A DNA stretch of 64,000 bases from Gemmatimonadota bacterium (GTDB lineage Bacteria; Gemmatimonadota; Gemmatimonadetes; Longimicrobiales; Gaopeijiaceae). The translations under genes were made by a program, and so were the position numbers. Shown piece by piece: positions 53,547-62,600 of the stretch. The notes under the pieces were generated by a model. It was not told where the DNA came from and searched no databases. It saw nothing but the letters and a program-made list of their open reading frames with translations. How positions within the stretch are numbered: the stretch's first letter is position 1; each line of letters opens with the position of its first letter. The stretch covers positions 62,001-126,000 of the forward strand of contig JAWKQN010000013.1 in the NCBI GenBank assembly GCA_041390125.1, written 5' to 3'.

Positions 53547-53855
53547 TCAGCCCTGCATGTTGGCGAGGGTGCGGTACGCTTCAACGAGCTTGTTGCGTAC
53601 CTCGATCAGCAGCTCCAACGCGATGCCGGCCTCTTCCGCCGCGGCCATCACGTCGTGCAGCTCGACATCCTCCCCGCGCACGAACGCGCTCATGGCGTCG
53701 CGGGCGGAGGACTGGGCGTCCCCGATCTCGCCGAGCGCCTTCTGGAAGATGTCCGCGAAGGACGAGGAGGACGGGTCACCCCGGGTCGGGTCGACCGCCG
53801 CGCCTGCGCGCAGGCCGACGGCCGTGGGGTCGAGACCGCGGATGGGAGTCGCCAT
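53547..53855 (-). CDS. fliE: flagellar hook-basal body protein FliE
   Basis: Adapter between the MS-ring and rod, 102 residues. SSFADIFQKALGEIGDAQSSA, FVRGEDVELHDVMAAAEEAGIALELLIEVRNKLVEAY and the terminal MQG fit the family well. Start at 53855; 5 bp separate it from the preceding small gene, and fliF begins 5 bp downstream. Confidence 0.96.
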   Translation of the reverse strand: MATPIRGLDPTAVGLRAGAAVDPTRGDPSSSSFADIFQKALGEIGDAQSSARDAMSAFVRGEDVELHDVMAAAEEAGIALELLIEVRNKLVEAYRTLANMQG

Positions 53856-53860
53856 GGGAA

Positions 53861-54190
53861 TCAGCCTCGAATGTCCAGATGGGTGCCGCGGGCCACGACG
53901 GACGCGGGCTGCGTCTGGGCGCCCCGGCCGTACGTGACGGCGCCGAGTGCCTCGACGCGCGCGAAGTAGTCCCGCTCCTCCGAGCTCAGGTGCGTCCAGA
54001 TCTCGGGATCGACCCGGTCCGGGGCGGGTGCGGCGGGACGGGCGGACGCCAGCGCGGACGCTTCGGCCTGCACCCGACTGCGGGCGCGGTCGTCGGCGCC
54101 GGCGTGCGTCTCCGCGGCCGCCTTCTCCTGGGCCTCGTCTGTGCGCGGCCCCGGAGCGATGGGAAGCGTGTTGCCGATCGAATCGATCAC
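53861..54190 (-). CDS. hypothetical small protein between flgC and fliE
   Basis: 109 residues, no family recognised. The first 60 residues are Ala/Glu/Arg-rich and probably disordered; the C-terminal part DPEIWTHLSSEERDYFARVEAL is a predicted helix, followed by a Tyr/Gly segment and HLDIRG. It is in step with the operon (18 bp after flgC, 5 bp before fliE), which supports it being real. Possible rod-export factor or FlgM-like regulator; no evidence decides. Confidence 0.6.
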   Translation of the reverse strand: MIDSIGNTLPIAPGPRTDEAQEKAAAETHAGADDRARSRVQAEASALASARPAAPAPDRVDPEIWTHLSSEERDYFARVEALGAVTYGRGAQTQPASVVARGTHLDIRG

Positions 54191-54208
54191 CTGTTCCTCT
54201 CCTCGTCC

Positions 54209-54700
54209 CTAGATCGACAGCGCGCGGTGCAGGACGGACTTGAGGACCTGGAAGACCGTCGCGTTGGCCTCGTAGGCGCGTCGCGAGAGCATCAGGTCCA
54301 CCGTCTCCTGGCTGAGCTCGACGTTCGGGTAGCGCACGTAGCCGTTCGCGTCCGCGTCGGGATGGCCGGGGTCGTAGACCAGCGGCCCTTCGGTCGGGTC
54401 GGCCTCCACCGCCGTGACGTCGACCCCGCCGGGCTCCCCTTCCTGGAAGGGCAGCGGCGGGACGTCCAGCGACGCGAGGGTGAGCGGGCCGGTGTCGGGC
54501 CGGGGCCGCGCCTCGAGGCGCGCCACCTGGCGCTGGTAGGCGCCGCCGCCCGCGGTCCGGGTGGCCTCCGCGTTGGCGATGTTCTCCGCGATGGTCTCCA
54601 TGCGGACGCGCTGGGCCGTCAGCCCGCTGGCCGCGACACGCAGCGGACGGAAGAAGCGGCGCGATGCGTCCGCCGGGTCGAACCCGCCGAAGATCTCCAT
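54209..54700 (-). CDS. flgC: flagellar proximal rod protein FlgC
   Basis: 163-residue rod protein. N-terminal AASGLTAQRVRMETIAENIANAEATRTAGGGAYQRQ (in pieces), the YDPGHPDADANGYVRYPNVEL central motif, and C-terminal ETVDLMLSRRAYEANATVFQVLKSVLHRAL. All family landmarks are present. Starts overlapping the flgB stop (TGATG). Confidence 0.96.
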   Translation of the reverse strand: MEIFGGFDPADASRRFFRPLRVAASGLTAQRVRMETIAENIANAEATRTAGGGAYQRQVARLEARPRPDTGPLTLASLDVPPLPFQEGEPGGVDVTAVEADPTEGPLVYDPGHPDADANGYVRYPNVELSQETVDLMLSRRAYEANATVFQVLKSVLHRALSI

Positions 54701-55041
54701 CAGGCCCCCCGCACCGCGGAGCGCAGCCGCTCGTACGTCCGGCGCAGCAGGTCGGCCGAGGCGTCGTAGCGGATCTGCTCGTTGGCGAGCGCCACCATCT
54801 CGGCCTCGAGATCCACCTCGGCGGTGGCCTCCTGTCCCTCCAGCGCGGCCTGGAGCCCCTGCTCGAAATCGGGCTCGACACCGTTGGTGGCGTTGGCCAC
54901 CCGGTGGGCCATCTCCCGCATGCGGCTCGTGGCCGCATCGAGGTCGCCCTTCAGGGTGCCCACCCCGGACGAGGGTCCCAGCAGGTGTTTCAGCACGTCT
55001 GCCTCCGCGTGGTCGAAATACGTCGCACCGGGTGAAGGCAA
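54700..55041 (-). CDS. flgB: flagellar proximal rod protein FlgB, divergent
   Basis: 113 residues. The usual N-terminal NNIANAxTPGY motif is reduced to MAHRVANATNGVEP, so the match is weak there; the C-terminal EMVALANEQIRYDASADLLRRTYERLRSAVRG is typical. The position directly before flgC supports the call. Start is TTG at 55041 without a clear Shine-Dalgarno; no ATG or GTG gives a complete protein. First gene of the largest flagellar run. Confidence 0.85.
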   Translation of the reverse strand: MPSPGATYFDHAEADVLKHLLGPSSGVGTLKGDLDAATSRMREMAHRVANATNGVEPDFEQGLQAALEGQEATAEVDLEAEMVALANEQIRYDASADLLRRTYERLRSAVRGA

Positions 55042-55201
55042 GCGCTGTACCGATGCGGGACCACGGGGGACCGGCCCGGGGACAGGCGGGGGCGCAGGGC
55101 CCCTATCCCGTGGTCAGACCATCACTTGGGAGGACAGCTCGGGGCGGTGGGGCGGCCCGGAGCGCGGAGGAGACGGGGCGGGGAAGGAGGAGGCGGGGCT
55201 C

Positions 55202-55226
55202 CCGGGCGGCTGAAGATTCCGCCCGG
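55202..55226. repeat. hairpin between flgB and the NtrC-type gene
   Basis: Perfect 8-bp inverted repeat CCGGGCGG / CCGCCCGG with a 9-nt loop, in the 238-bp gap upstream of flgB. Could be a second terminator of the regulator gene or part of the flgB control region. Confidence 0.35.
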
Positions 55227-55242
55227 AAGCGGGTGGTTCGTC

Positions 55243-55270
55243 CCGGCACGGACCCGGACGAACGTGCCGG
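55243..55270 (-). terminator. hairpin after the NtrC-type regulator
   Basis: 8-bp inverted repeat CCGGCACG / CGTGCCGG with a 12-nt loop, beginning 10 bp past the regulator stop. No U-tract. Likely terminator or operator ahead of flgB. Confidence 0.45.
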
Positions 55271-55279
55271 TCCGACGGC

Positions 55280-56668
55280 TCAGTCGTCGGGTCGGTTCAG
55301 CTTGTTGCGCAGGGTTCGGGGGTTGATCCCGAGGAGCTCGGACGCGCGGGTCCGGTTGCCGCGGGTGCGGCGCAACGCCTCCTCGATCAGAGCCTCCTCC
55401 GCCTCACGCACGTCCAGGGAGTGCAGCATCACGGTCCCTTCGGGCGCCGCGGCAGGCGCTGCAGCCGATGCGGGCTCCCGATCCGGCAGGACGGACCGGA
55501 GCTCGGCGCCCGTCAGGTCGAAGTCCGACGGGCGCAGCGTGGGATCGCGGCTCAGGATGACGGCCCGCTCGACCGCGTGCTGCAGCTCGCGCACGTTGCC
55601 CGGCCAGGTATGGGCGTTGAGGAGCTGCACGGCCTCCGGGGAGAAGCCGGTCAGCTCCTTCCCGTTCTGGTCGGCCGCGCGCCGCGCGAACTGCTGGGCC
55701 AGCAGCAGCACGTCCCCGGACCGTTCCCGCAGCGCCGGCACCTTGATCGGCACCACCGCCAGGCGGAAGTAGAGATCCTCGCGGAAGCGGCCGGCCCGCA
55801 CCTCGCCGGCCAGATCCCGGTTGGTGGTCGCGACCACGCGGGTGTCCACGCGGATCGGCGAGGTTCCGCCCACCCGCTCGAACTCCTGCTCCTGCAGGGC
55901 CCGGAGCAGCTTCGCCTGCAGCTCGATCTGCATCTCGGAGATTTCGTCGAGCAGCAGCGTTCCGCCGTGCGCGCGCTCGAAGGCCCCGGGCACGCGCTTG
56001 GTGGCGCCCGTGAACGCCCCCTTCTCGTGGCCGAAGAGCGAGCTTTCCACGAGGGTCTCGGGGATGGCCGCGCAGTTCAGCGCGACGAACGGCCCACCCC
56101 CGCGCTCGCTCAGGTCATGGAGCGCGCGGGCCAGCAGCTCCTTGCCCGTCCCCGATTCGCCCTGGATCAGGACGGTGGCGCGCGTGGGCGCCACGGTCTG
56201 GACGGTCTCCATGACCTTCCGCAGGGCGGCCGACTCCCCGAGGATCTCGCGCCGCACCCGGAGCTGGGAGATCTCCCCCCGCAGCTGGGCGTTCTCGCGG
56301 CGCAGGCTGGTGAGCTCCAGCGCCTGGGCCACCGCGAAGCGGAGCTCCTCGGGCCGGACCGGCTTGGTCACATAGTCGATGGCACCGGCCTTCAGGGAGG
56401 ACACCGCGTCCTCCACGGTCGCATAGGCCGTGCTCATGATCAGCGGGATCCCCAGCCCCTTCCGCAGCAGGATGTTCAGGAACTCGAGCCCCGAGACCTT
56501 CGGCAGCCGGTAGTCCGACAGGATCAGGTCCGGTTCGTGCTCTTCGAGCACCTGGAGCGCCGCCGGCACGTGCTCGGCCGTGAGCACCTCGTGCCCGGCC
56601 TCCTCGAGGGCCTCGCGGGCCAACTCGAGATCGGCGGGTGTGTCGTCGACGCAGAGGATCGTGGCCAT
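55280..56668 (-). CDS. NtrC-family sigma-54 response regulator, probable flagellar master regulator
   Basis: 462 residues: receiver (Asp52 in LSDYRLPKVSG, Lys in YVTKPV), AAA+ domain with Walker A GESGTGKELLARAL, GAFTGATKRV (sigma-54 contact loop) and Walker B GGTLLLDEISEM, and a Fis-type HTH ending RTRASELLGINPRTLRNKL. Similar in layout to FlrC, FleR and FlgR, which drive middle flagellar genes. It sits 238 bp before flgB on the same strand. No partner kinase is adjacent. I found no good sigma-54 promoter before flgB. Confidence 0.93.
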   Translation of the reverse strand: MATILCVDDTPADLELAREALEEAGHEVLTAEHVPAALQVLEEHEPDLILSDYRLPKVSGLEFLNILLRKGLGIPLIMSTAYATVEDAVSSLKAGAIDYVTKPVRPEELRFAVAQALELTSLRRENAQLRGEISQLRVRREILGESAALRKVMETVQTVAPTRATVLIQGESGTGKELLARALHDLSERGGGPFVALNCAAIPETLVESSLFGHEKGAFTGATKRVPGAFERAHGGTLLLDEISEMQIELQAKLLRALQEQEFERVGGTSPIRVDTRVVATTNRDLAGEVRAGRFREDLYFRLAVVPIKVPALRERSGDVLLLAQQFARRAADQNGKELTGFSPEAVQLLNAHTWPGNVRELQHAVERAVILSRDPTLRPSDFDLTGAELRSVLPDREPASAAAPAAAPEGTVMLHSLDVREAEEALIEEALRRTRGNRTRASELLGINPRTLRNKLNRPDD

Positions 56669-56674
56669 CTGGGC

Positions 56675-56702
56675 TCAAGTCTGGGGAGTTGCGGTCCGAT
56701 AA
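56675..56702 (+). promoter_or_regulatory. sigma-28-like promoter of flgL-pilZ
   Basis: TCAAGTCT, 12-nt spacer, TCCGATAA: matches 6 of 8 and 7 of 8 positions of TAAAGTTT and GCCGATAA. It ends 48 bp before the flgL GTG. Confidence 0.6.
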
Positions 56703-56750
56703 CCTATACGGCGGAACCGATTCCGGCTCAACCGAAGCGGAGAACCCACG

Positions 56751-57632
56751 GTGCGGGTCACGAGCCACACGCAGTATCTGCAAGCACGACAGACGGTTGT
56801 GGAGGCCAGCGCCCGGTTGGCCGAGACCACCCAGAAGGCGTCCCACGGGAAGCGCATCCGGCGTCCCTCGGACGATCCGACCGGGACGGCCGAGGCGCTC
56901 CAGACGCGCTCGGACCGCCGGGTCACGGCCCAGACCGCCCGGAACATCGATGCCGGCCGTCGGCGCCTGGATGCCGAAGAGGACGTGCTCGCGGGCATCA
57001 CGGACGCGCTCACCCGGGCCAAGGAGCTGGGGCTGAGCCAGATCGGCGCCACGGCCTCGCCCCAGACCCGACTGGTGGCCAAGGGCGAGGTGGACGAGCT
57101 CCTCAACACCGTGATCGGGCTGGGCAACACCCAGCAGGCGGGTGCCTTCCTCTTCGGGGGCTTCTACGCCGACCAGCAGCCCTTCGACGCCGCCGGGAAC
57201 GTGTCGCCCACGACCCCGCCGGTCGGCGAGGCCCAGCTCGACCTCGGGTCGGGCCAGCGGATGGCCACCAACCACGATGGGCAGTCGGTCTTCGTGGACT
57301 CGGGCGTCCTGGACGCCCTCCGGAACCTGTCCGCCGCCTTGGCCGCCAACGACGACACCCAGATCGCCAACGCGGTCACGGACGTCGACAACGCGTTCGA
57401 CGCCACCCAGTCCCTGGTGGCCGACGTCGGCGCCCGGTGGGTGCGGATGGACCATACCGCGTCGGCGCTCGAGGACGTCGACCTCAACCTCGAGGAACGC
57501 CTCGGGGCGATCGAGGACGCCGACCTCGCCGAGGTCCTGGTCGAGCTCTCCTCCCGGCAGGTGGCGCTGCAGTCGGCCCTCATGGCCACCGCCCGCGCCT
57601 CCGAGCTGACCCTGACCAACTACCTGCGATGA
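56751..57632 (+). CDS. flgL: flagellar hook-associated protein 3
   Basis: Second hook-filament junction protein, 293 residues from a GTG start. Flagellin-like N-terminus RVTSHTQYLQARQTVVEAS and KRIRRPSDDPTGTAEALQ; central TQQAGAFLFGGFYADQQPF; C-terminal DLAEVLVELSSRQVALQSAL and TARASELTLTNYLR. Separated from flgK, which is on the other strand 29 kb away. Followed by a pilZ gene with an ATGA overlap. Confidence 0.95.
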   Translation: MRVTSHTQYLQARQTVVEASARLAETTQKASHGKRIRRPSDDPTGTAEALQTRSDRRVTAQTARNIDAGRRRLDAEEDVLAGITDALTRAKELGLSQIGATASPQTRLVAKGEVDELLNTVIGLGNTQQAGAFLFGGFYADQQPFDAAGNVSPTTPPVGEAQLDLGSGQRMATNHDGQSVFVDSGVLDALRNLSAALAANDDTQIANAVTDVDNAFDATQSLVADVGARWVRMDHTASALEDVDLNLEERLGAIEDADLAEVLVELSSRQVALQSALMATARASELTLTNYLR

Positions 57633-57964
57633 ACGCGCAGCCCCAGACCCGGTCCTACTACAGGGTCGAGTACCCGCTCGCCGAGCGGCCCCACTTCCTG
57701 ATGTCCGACCGGATCCTCCAGGTCCTGGACTGCTCCGAGGTGGGCTTCCGCTACGACGTCTCCGGCTATCCGCCCCCGAAGGTGGGCGAGCGGATCGCTG
57801 GCCGGATCCGGTTCCGCCGCGGCCGTCAGTTCCCCGTGGAGGGACGGATCGTCCGGGTCCGGGAGCGCGAGGTCGTCGTGATGCTGGACGAGGTCCGCAT
57901 CCCGCTCGCGACCATCTACGACGAGCAGCGCTACCTGCGGTCGCGCTACCCCATGCGCTTCTGA
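57629..57964 (+). CDS. PilZ domain protein
   Basis: 111-residue single PilZ domain: YYRVEYPLAERPHF at the N-terminus supplies the Arg residues, and LDCSEVGFRYDVSG is the (D/N)xSxxG c-di-GMP motif, with one extra residue pattern LDCSEVG. The rest is a beta barrel (RFRRGRQFPVEGRIVRVRER). ATG at 57629 overlaps the flgL stop by 4 bp. As part of a late flagellar transcript it probably ties motility to c-di-GMP, as YcgR does, though there is no N-terminal YcgR domain. Confidence 0.85.
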   Translation: MNAQPQTRSYYRVEYPLAERPHFLMSDRILQVLDCSEVGFRYDVSGYPPPKVGERIAGRIRFRRGRQFPVEGRIVRVREREVVVMLDEVRIPLATIYDEQRYLRSRYPMRF

Positions 57965-58256
57965 GGAACGGGCCCCCACGGGCCGTCCTCCCCGCTCCAC
58001 CGGCTCCCCGCCGGCGCTTCTCCCGATTGCTCCCCGCCTCCCCTGATCCATCGCCCCGGTGCTGGCGCTCCATCCGCCCTTGGCGCATGGGGTCGCCCCG
58101 GAGCGGTCCCGCTGCCGGGCCCTCCGGCGGAGCGGCCGGGCGGGCCGGAGCGCCTCGCGGCGCCGCAGAGCACCAAACCCCTGGCAGAACGCCAGATGCA
58201 CGCTCCGGGGCCGCGGAGGTCCCGGGGGCCGGGCCCAACCCGCCCGGACCCCGGAT

Positions 58257-58275
58257 GTCGTTGTGCGTCAACGAC
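58257..58275. promoter_or_regulatory. inverted repeat upstream of the fliC promoter
   Basis: Perfect 7-bp inverted repeat GTCGTTG-TGCGT-CAACGAC, ending 35 bp before the -35 element. Its position suits an activator or repressor site; no known consensus. Confidence 0.35.
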
Positions 58276-58310
58276 TTGTGCCTTCCTGACAGGCTCCCGC
58301 CCGCCCTTCC

Positions 58311-58337
58311 TCAACTTTCCCGCAGGCCGGCCGACAC
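58311..58337 (+). promoter_or_regulatory. sigma-28-like promoter of fliC
   Basis: TCAACTTT, 11-nt spacer, GCCGACAC: 6 of 8 matches to each sigma-28 element with the ideal spacing. The -10 core GGCCGACACT is identical to that before flgM. Confidence 0.65.
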
Positions 58338-58419
58338 TCCTTACAGCGAAGAGAGGGCGCTGACCGGAACCGAACCCCTCTCGGTGGACAGCTAGAGCCT
58401 CCAGATAGGGAGCAACACC

Positions 58420-59541
58420 ATGCCAGCAATCAACACCAATTCCGCCGCGATGAACACGCAGCGGATCCTGGGCCAGCACAGCCGTGCGTTCGCCCAGTCC
58501 GTCGGCCGACTCTCCTCCGGTTTCCGGATCAACCGCGCCGGTGACGACGCGGCCGGCCTCGGTATCGCCAACCGCCTCTCCGCCGACGTGCGTGGCCTCA
58601 AGCAGGCCGCCCGCAACGCCGAGCAGGGCATCTCGATGCTGCAGGTCGCCGAGGGTGGCACGCAGCAGATCCAGGCGATGCTCGAGCGTATGAAGGAGCT
58701 CGCCTCGCAGGCGGCCTCCGCCAACTCCGGCAGCCGCACCGTGCTGAACCAGGAGTTCGACGCGCTCCGTTCCGAGATCGGCCGTATCACCGACTCGACC
58801 GCCTTCCAGGGCAACAAGCTCCTGAACGGCTCGTTCGGTAACGCGATCGACCTCGGCAACTCGACGCTCGATGCGAACACCGCGCTGCAGACCTCGTCGA
58901 TCAGCGCGCAGGGCGCGGCCGCCGGGACCTACACGGTCACGAAGGTGGACGCGACCACGCTGCAGATCAGCGATGGTACGAACTCGCAGAACGTGACGGT
59001 CGCCTCGACGGGCGTGCAGAACGTCTCGTTCTCGCAGTTCGGCGTGTCCTTCTCGACCGGCCTCGGGTTCGACATCAGCGGTAACAACAACTCGTTCTCG
59101 GCCAACAACAGCCTGGTGGTCTCGGCCGGTACCGGCGGGTCCTTCCTGGTGAGCTCGAGCGGCGCCTACACGAGCACCGACCTGGTGAGCGTGGGTCAGA
59201 TCGACCTGGGCACCGGCGCGACCGGCCTCAACATCGCGACGAACGACCTGACCACGCAGGCCAACGCGCAGACCGCGCTGACCGCGCTGGACGGGGCCAT
59301 CGACTCCGTGTCGTCCGCTCTGGCCGACATCGGTACCGCGATGAACCGGATCGACTTCGCGCGCACCAACGCCGAAGTGACGATCGAGAACTACGCGGCC
59401 GCCGAAGGCGTGATCCGCGACGCGGACATCGCCGCCGAGACGACGAACTTCGCGAAGCTCGGAATCCAGCAGCAGGCCGCGACCGCGATGCTCGCCCAGG
59501 CGAACGCCGCGCCGCAGCTCCTGCTGTCGCTGCTCGGCTAA
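58420..59541 (+). CDS. fliC: flagellin
   Basis: Filament subunit, 373 residues. N-terminal D0/D1: INTNSAAMNTQRILGQHSRA, LSSGFRINRAGDDAAGLGIA and EQGISMLQVAEGGTQQI. C-terminal D1/D0: IDSVSSALADIGTAMNRID, IRDADIAAETTNFAKLGIQQ, and the end PQLLLSLLG, which is the usual export-related tail. The variable middle is about 150 residues, Ser/Thr/Asn-rich and lacking cysteine. Codon use is strongly biased, as expected for a very abundant protein. Shine-Dalgarno GGGAG upstream. Only one flagellin gene in the window. Confidence 0.98.
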   Translation: MPAINTNSAAMNTQRILGQHSRAFAQSVGRLSSGFRINRAGDDAAGLGIANRLSADVRGLKQAARNAEQGISMLQVAEGGTQQIQAMLERMKELASQAASANSGSRTVLNQEFDALRSEIGRITDSTAFQGNKLLNGSFGNAIDLGNSTLDANTALQTSSISAQGAAAGTYTVTKVDATTLQISDGTNSQNVTVASTGVQNVSFSQFGVSFSTGLGFDISGNNNSFSANNSLVVSAGTGGSFLVSSSGAYTSTDLVSVGQIDLGTGATGLNIATNDLTTQANAQTALTALDGAIDSVSSALADIGTAMNRIDFARTNAEVTIENYAAAEGVIRDADIAAETTNFAKLGIQQQAATAMLAQANAAPQLLLSLLG

Positions 59542-59593
59542 GCCAGCGGCTGAACGCACGACCGGGTCAACGTACCTGGAGACGCACGGGGGT

Positions 59594-59621
59594 CCCCGGG
59601 CCGGCATCCGCCGGTCCGGGG
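59594..59621 (+). terminator. hairpin between fliC and fliD
   Basis: 11-bp stem CCCCGGGCCGG / CCGGTCCGGGG with one G-U pair and a 6-nt loop, about 50 nt after the fliC stop and 20 nt before fliD. No U-tract. It may cut most read-through from flagellin into fliD. Confidence 0.55.
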
Positions 59622-59641
59622 CACCGGCGTAGGAGAGAGAC

Positions 59642-62600
59642 ATGGAAGCCTCATCGTTCTTCAGTGGCCTTCTGAGCGGTGTCGACTACCGATCCCTGGT
59701 CGACGCCATCATCAACGCGCAGTCGCGTCCCATCACCCGGCTGGAAGACCGGATCGATCGGATCGAGACGCGCTCCGACGCCTACCTCTCCTTCAAGGGC
59801 CTGCTGTCCTCCCTCAAGGACGCATCGACCGCGCTGCGCTCCTCCGACGCCTTCGGAGCGCGTACCGCCACCTCTTCTTCCTCGAGCGTGTCCGTCTCGG
59901 CCGCGAACAACGCGCCCGTGGGCAGCCACGAGATCGAGGTCTTCCAGTTGGCCACGGCCGAGAAGCTGGGCTCCGATTCCTTCCAGGATCGCAGCGCCGA
60001 TCTCGGCCTGAGCGGCGAGTTCCTCATCAACGGTCGCCGCGTCGCCGTGGCCGCCACGGACTCGCTCGACGACATCGCCCAGGCCATCAACGGCGTGAAC
60101 AGCGGGAGCACCGCGAGCGGTGTGAACGCCTCGGTGGTCTCGGTCGGGTCGTCCGACCACCGCCTGATCCTCACGTCGGAGCGCACGGGCGCCACCGGTG
60201 TGGATCTGGTGGAGGTCAGCGGCGGTGTGCTGAAGAGCCTGGGCGTGCTGGATGCCACCATGTCCACCAAGCACATCACGTCCGACGGGGCCCTGAGCGA
60301 CCGGTTCGCCAACGGCACGCAGTCGGTGGGTGGGCTCCTCGGTCTGACGTCGCCTCCGGCGGCGGGCGCGGTGGGCATCGGCAGCCTGAGCGTCACGCTC
60401 GACCTGTCGACCATGTCGCTGACGGACATCGCGGACGCCATCAACGCCGAGGCATCCCTCGCCGGCAGCGGCATCCAGGCCACGGTGGTTCCGGATCCCG
60501 ACGCCGGCGCCTCGGTGCGCCGCCTCGACATCTCCGGGACCACATCCTTCACCGACGCGGGGGGCATCCTCGAGACGCTGGGATTCCTGCAGGGCGGCAA
60601 GAGCGGTGTGGCGCACGAGCTCACCAGCGCCACCGCCTTCCAGGACGCTGGGGGCGTGAACCCCGCCACCGCCGGGACGCAGCTCTCGCAGCTCTCGATC
60701 GGCGGCAACGGCGCCGGGGTGCAGGCGGGGGACACCCTGACCATCTCGGGCACCCGCGGCGACGGCTCCACATTCGGCTTCACCTACACCGTGGGGGGTG
60801 GGGACACGCTGCAGACGATCGTCAACCGCCTCAACAGCAACGTGGACGGGCTGCAGGCCGGAAGCCGTACGGCCACCGCCTCCATCTCGGCCAACGGCGA
60901 GCTGGTGATCACGGACGACCAGGTGGGCGGCAGCCGCCTGTCGCTGTCCATCGTGGCGAACAACGAGAACGGTGGCACGCTCGACTTCGGCGCCGTCGGG
61001 ACCAGCGCCACGGGCCGCTTGCGGCAGATCTCCGCGGGCGCCGACGCGCAGCTCTCGGTGGACGGCGTCTATCTGGAGCGCGCGACCAACTCCATCGCCG
61101 ACGCGGTCGAGGGCCTGACCGTCGAGCTGCACGCCGGGTCGGTGGGAGACGTCGTCGCGGTGATGGTCGGCAAGGACATCGACGCCTTCGTCAGCGACAT
61201 CCAGGCCTTCATCGACGCGTACAACTCCTCCGCGGAGTTCGTGCGCACGCAGCTCGAGCGTGACGCAGATGGCAACGGCGGGCCGCTGGCGGGGGACAGC
61301 ACCCTGCGCTCCATGGCCTCCGACATGCGGCGCGCCATGCAGACCGCCCTTGCGCCCGGTGTGGCGGGGAATCTGGGCCGCTTGGGCGACCTGGGGATCG
61401 AGATCCAGCAGGACGGATCCTTCTCGGTCGACACCGCGCGCTTGAAGGAAGCGTTGGAGACGGACAGCGGCGCCGTGCAGCGGCTCTTCGGCATCCACGG
61501 CGCGGGCAGCGTGAGCGAGCTCGAGTTCGTGGGCGTCACGGACGCCTCCGTCGCCGGCACGTACGGTGTGGAGATCACACAGGCGGCGACGCGGGCGCAG
61601 ATCCTGGGCACCGGCTTCGGTGGCACCTACGTGGATGACGGCACGTCCGACTCGATGCTGATCAAGGACATCGCCTCGGGTGCGACCTACACGGTCGCCC
61701 TGTCCAACGGCGACACGCTCCAGGACATCATCGACAAGATCAACACCGAGATGGACACGGCGCTCTCCGAGATCCACGAGGCGTCGGCGCAGCTCTTCTC
61801 CGACGGCGTGGGGACGGTCGCCACCGACAGCACGCGCCTCTCCGACCTGTTCGACAACCTGGGGGCCAACCTGGGCGTCGCGGCCGGTGACACGCTCACG
61901 TTCTCCGGAACGACGCGCGGCGGCGCCACCATCGACACGCAGTTCGTGGTCACCGATCCGTCCACCCAGACCGTGGGTGAGATGATGGCCACGTTGCAGA
62001 GCGCGGTGGGCCCGGACACGCGCGTCTACCTGGACGCGAACGGGCGCATCCGCGCCGAGGATCAGGAGACGGGCTCCAGCCTCTTCACCCTGGACATCAC
62101 GTCCGACAACGCAGGCGGCGGCACGTTCTCGGTCGGGACCATCGCCGCCGTTCAGGAAGGCCGGACCACGTCGGGCATCGTGGCCGTGGACAATGGGGGT
62201 CAGCTGGAGCTGACCGCAGAAGGCTACGGGAGCAACGAAGGCTTCGAGATCAGCTTCCTCGCGGGTGGCACCGACGGGTCCGCCTCGTTGGGCGTGGCAG
62301 CCGCCAGCTACACCGGGCTCGACGTGCAGGGTACCATCGGTGGCTTCGCCGCCACCGGGCTCGGGCAGCTCCTGACGGGCGACGCGGACAGCGCGGTGGA
62401 GGGCATCAGCCTCCTCTACACCGGCAGCGGCGTCGGGTCGGTGGGGACGATGAGCGTAAGCCGCGGGATCGCCTCCCTCGTGGAGCTCGCGGCCGACGCG
62501 CTCGTCAGCAGTGACGGGGGATCGATCGACGACCTCGTCGAGCAGGGTCAGCGCAACATCGATTCCATGGAGAGTCGGATCAGCACCATCGAGGACCGGC

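Larger units (their letters stand above)
57965..58419. other. 455-bp intergenic region upstream of fliC
   Basis: No credible gene. It holds a weak hairpin just after the pilZ stop, a very GC-rich middle part, the hairpin at 58257 to 58275, and the fliC promoter. The transcript from the promoter would have a leader of about 75 nt. Confidence 0.5.

Noticed and set aside
55042..55279. Possible sigma-54 promoter before flgB
   Set aside because: I looked for GG-N10-GC with TGGCAC and TTGC context on the minus strand and found none with acceptable spacing.
55421..57964. Long plus-strand frame running into the PilZ gene
   Set aside because: Only the last 111 codons, from 57629, look like protein; the rest is antisense to the NtrC-type gene or out of frame with flgL.
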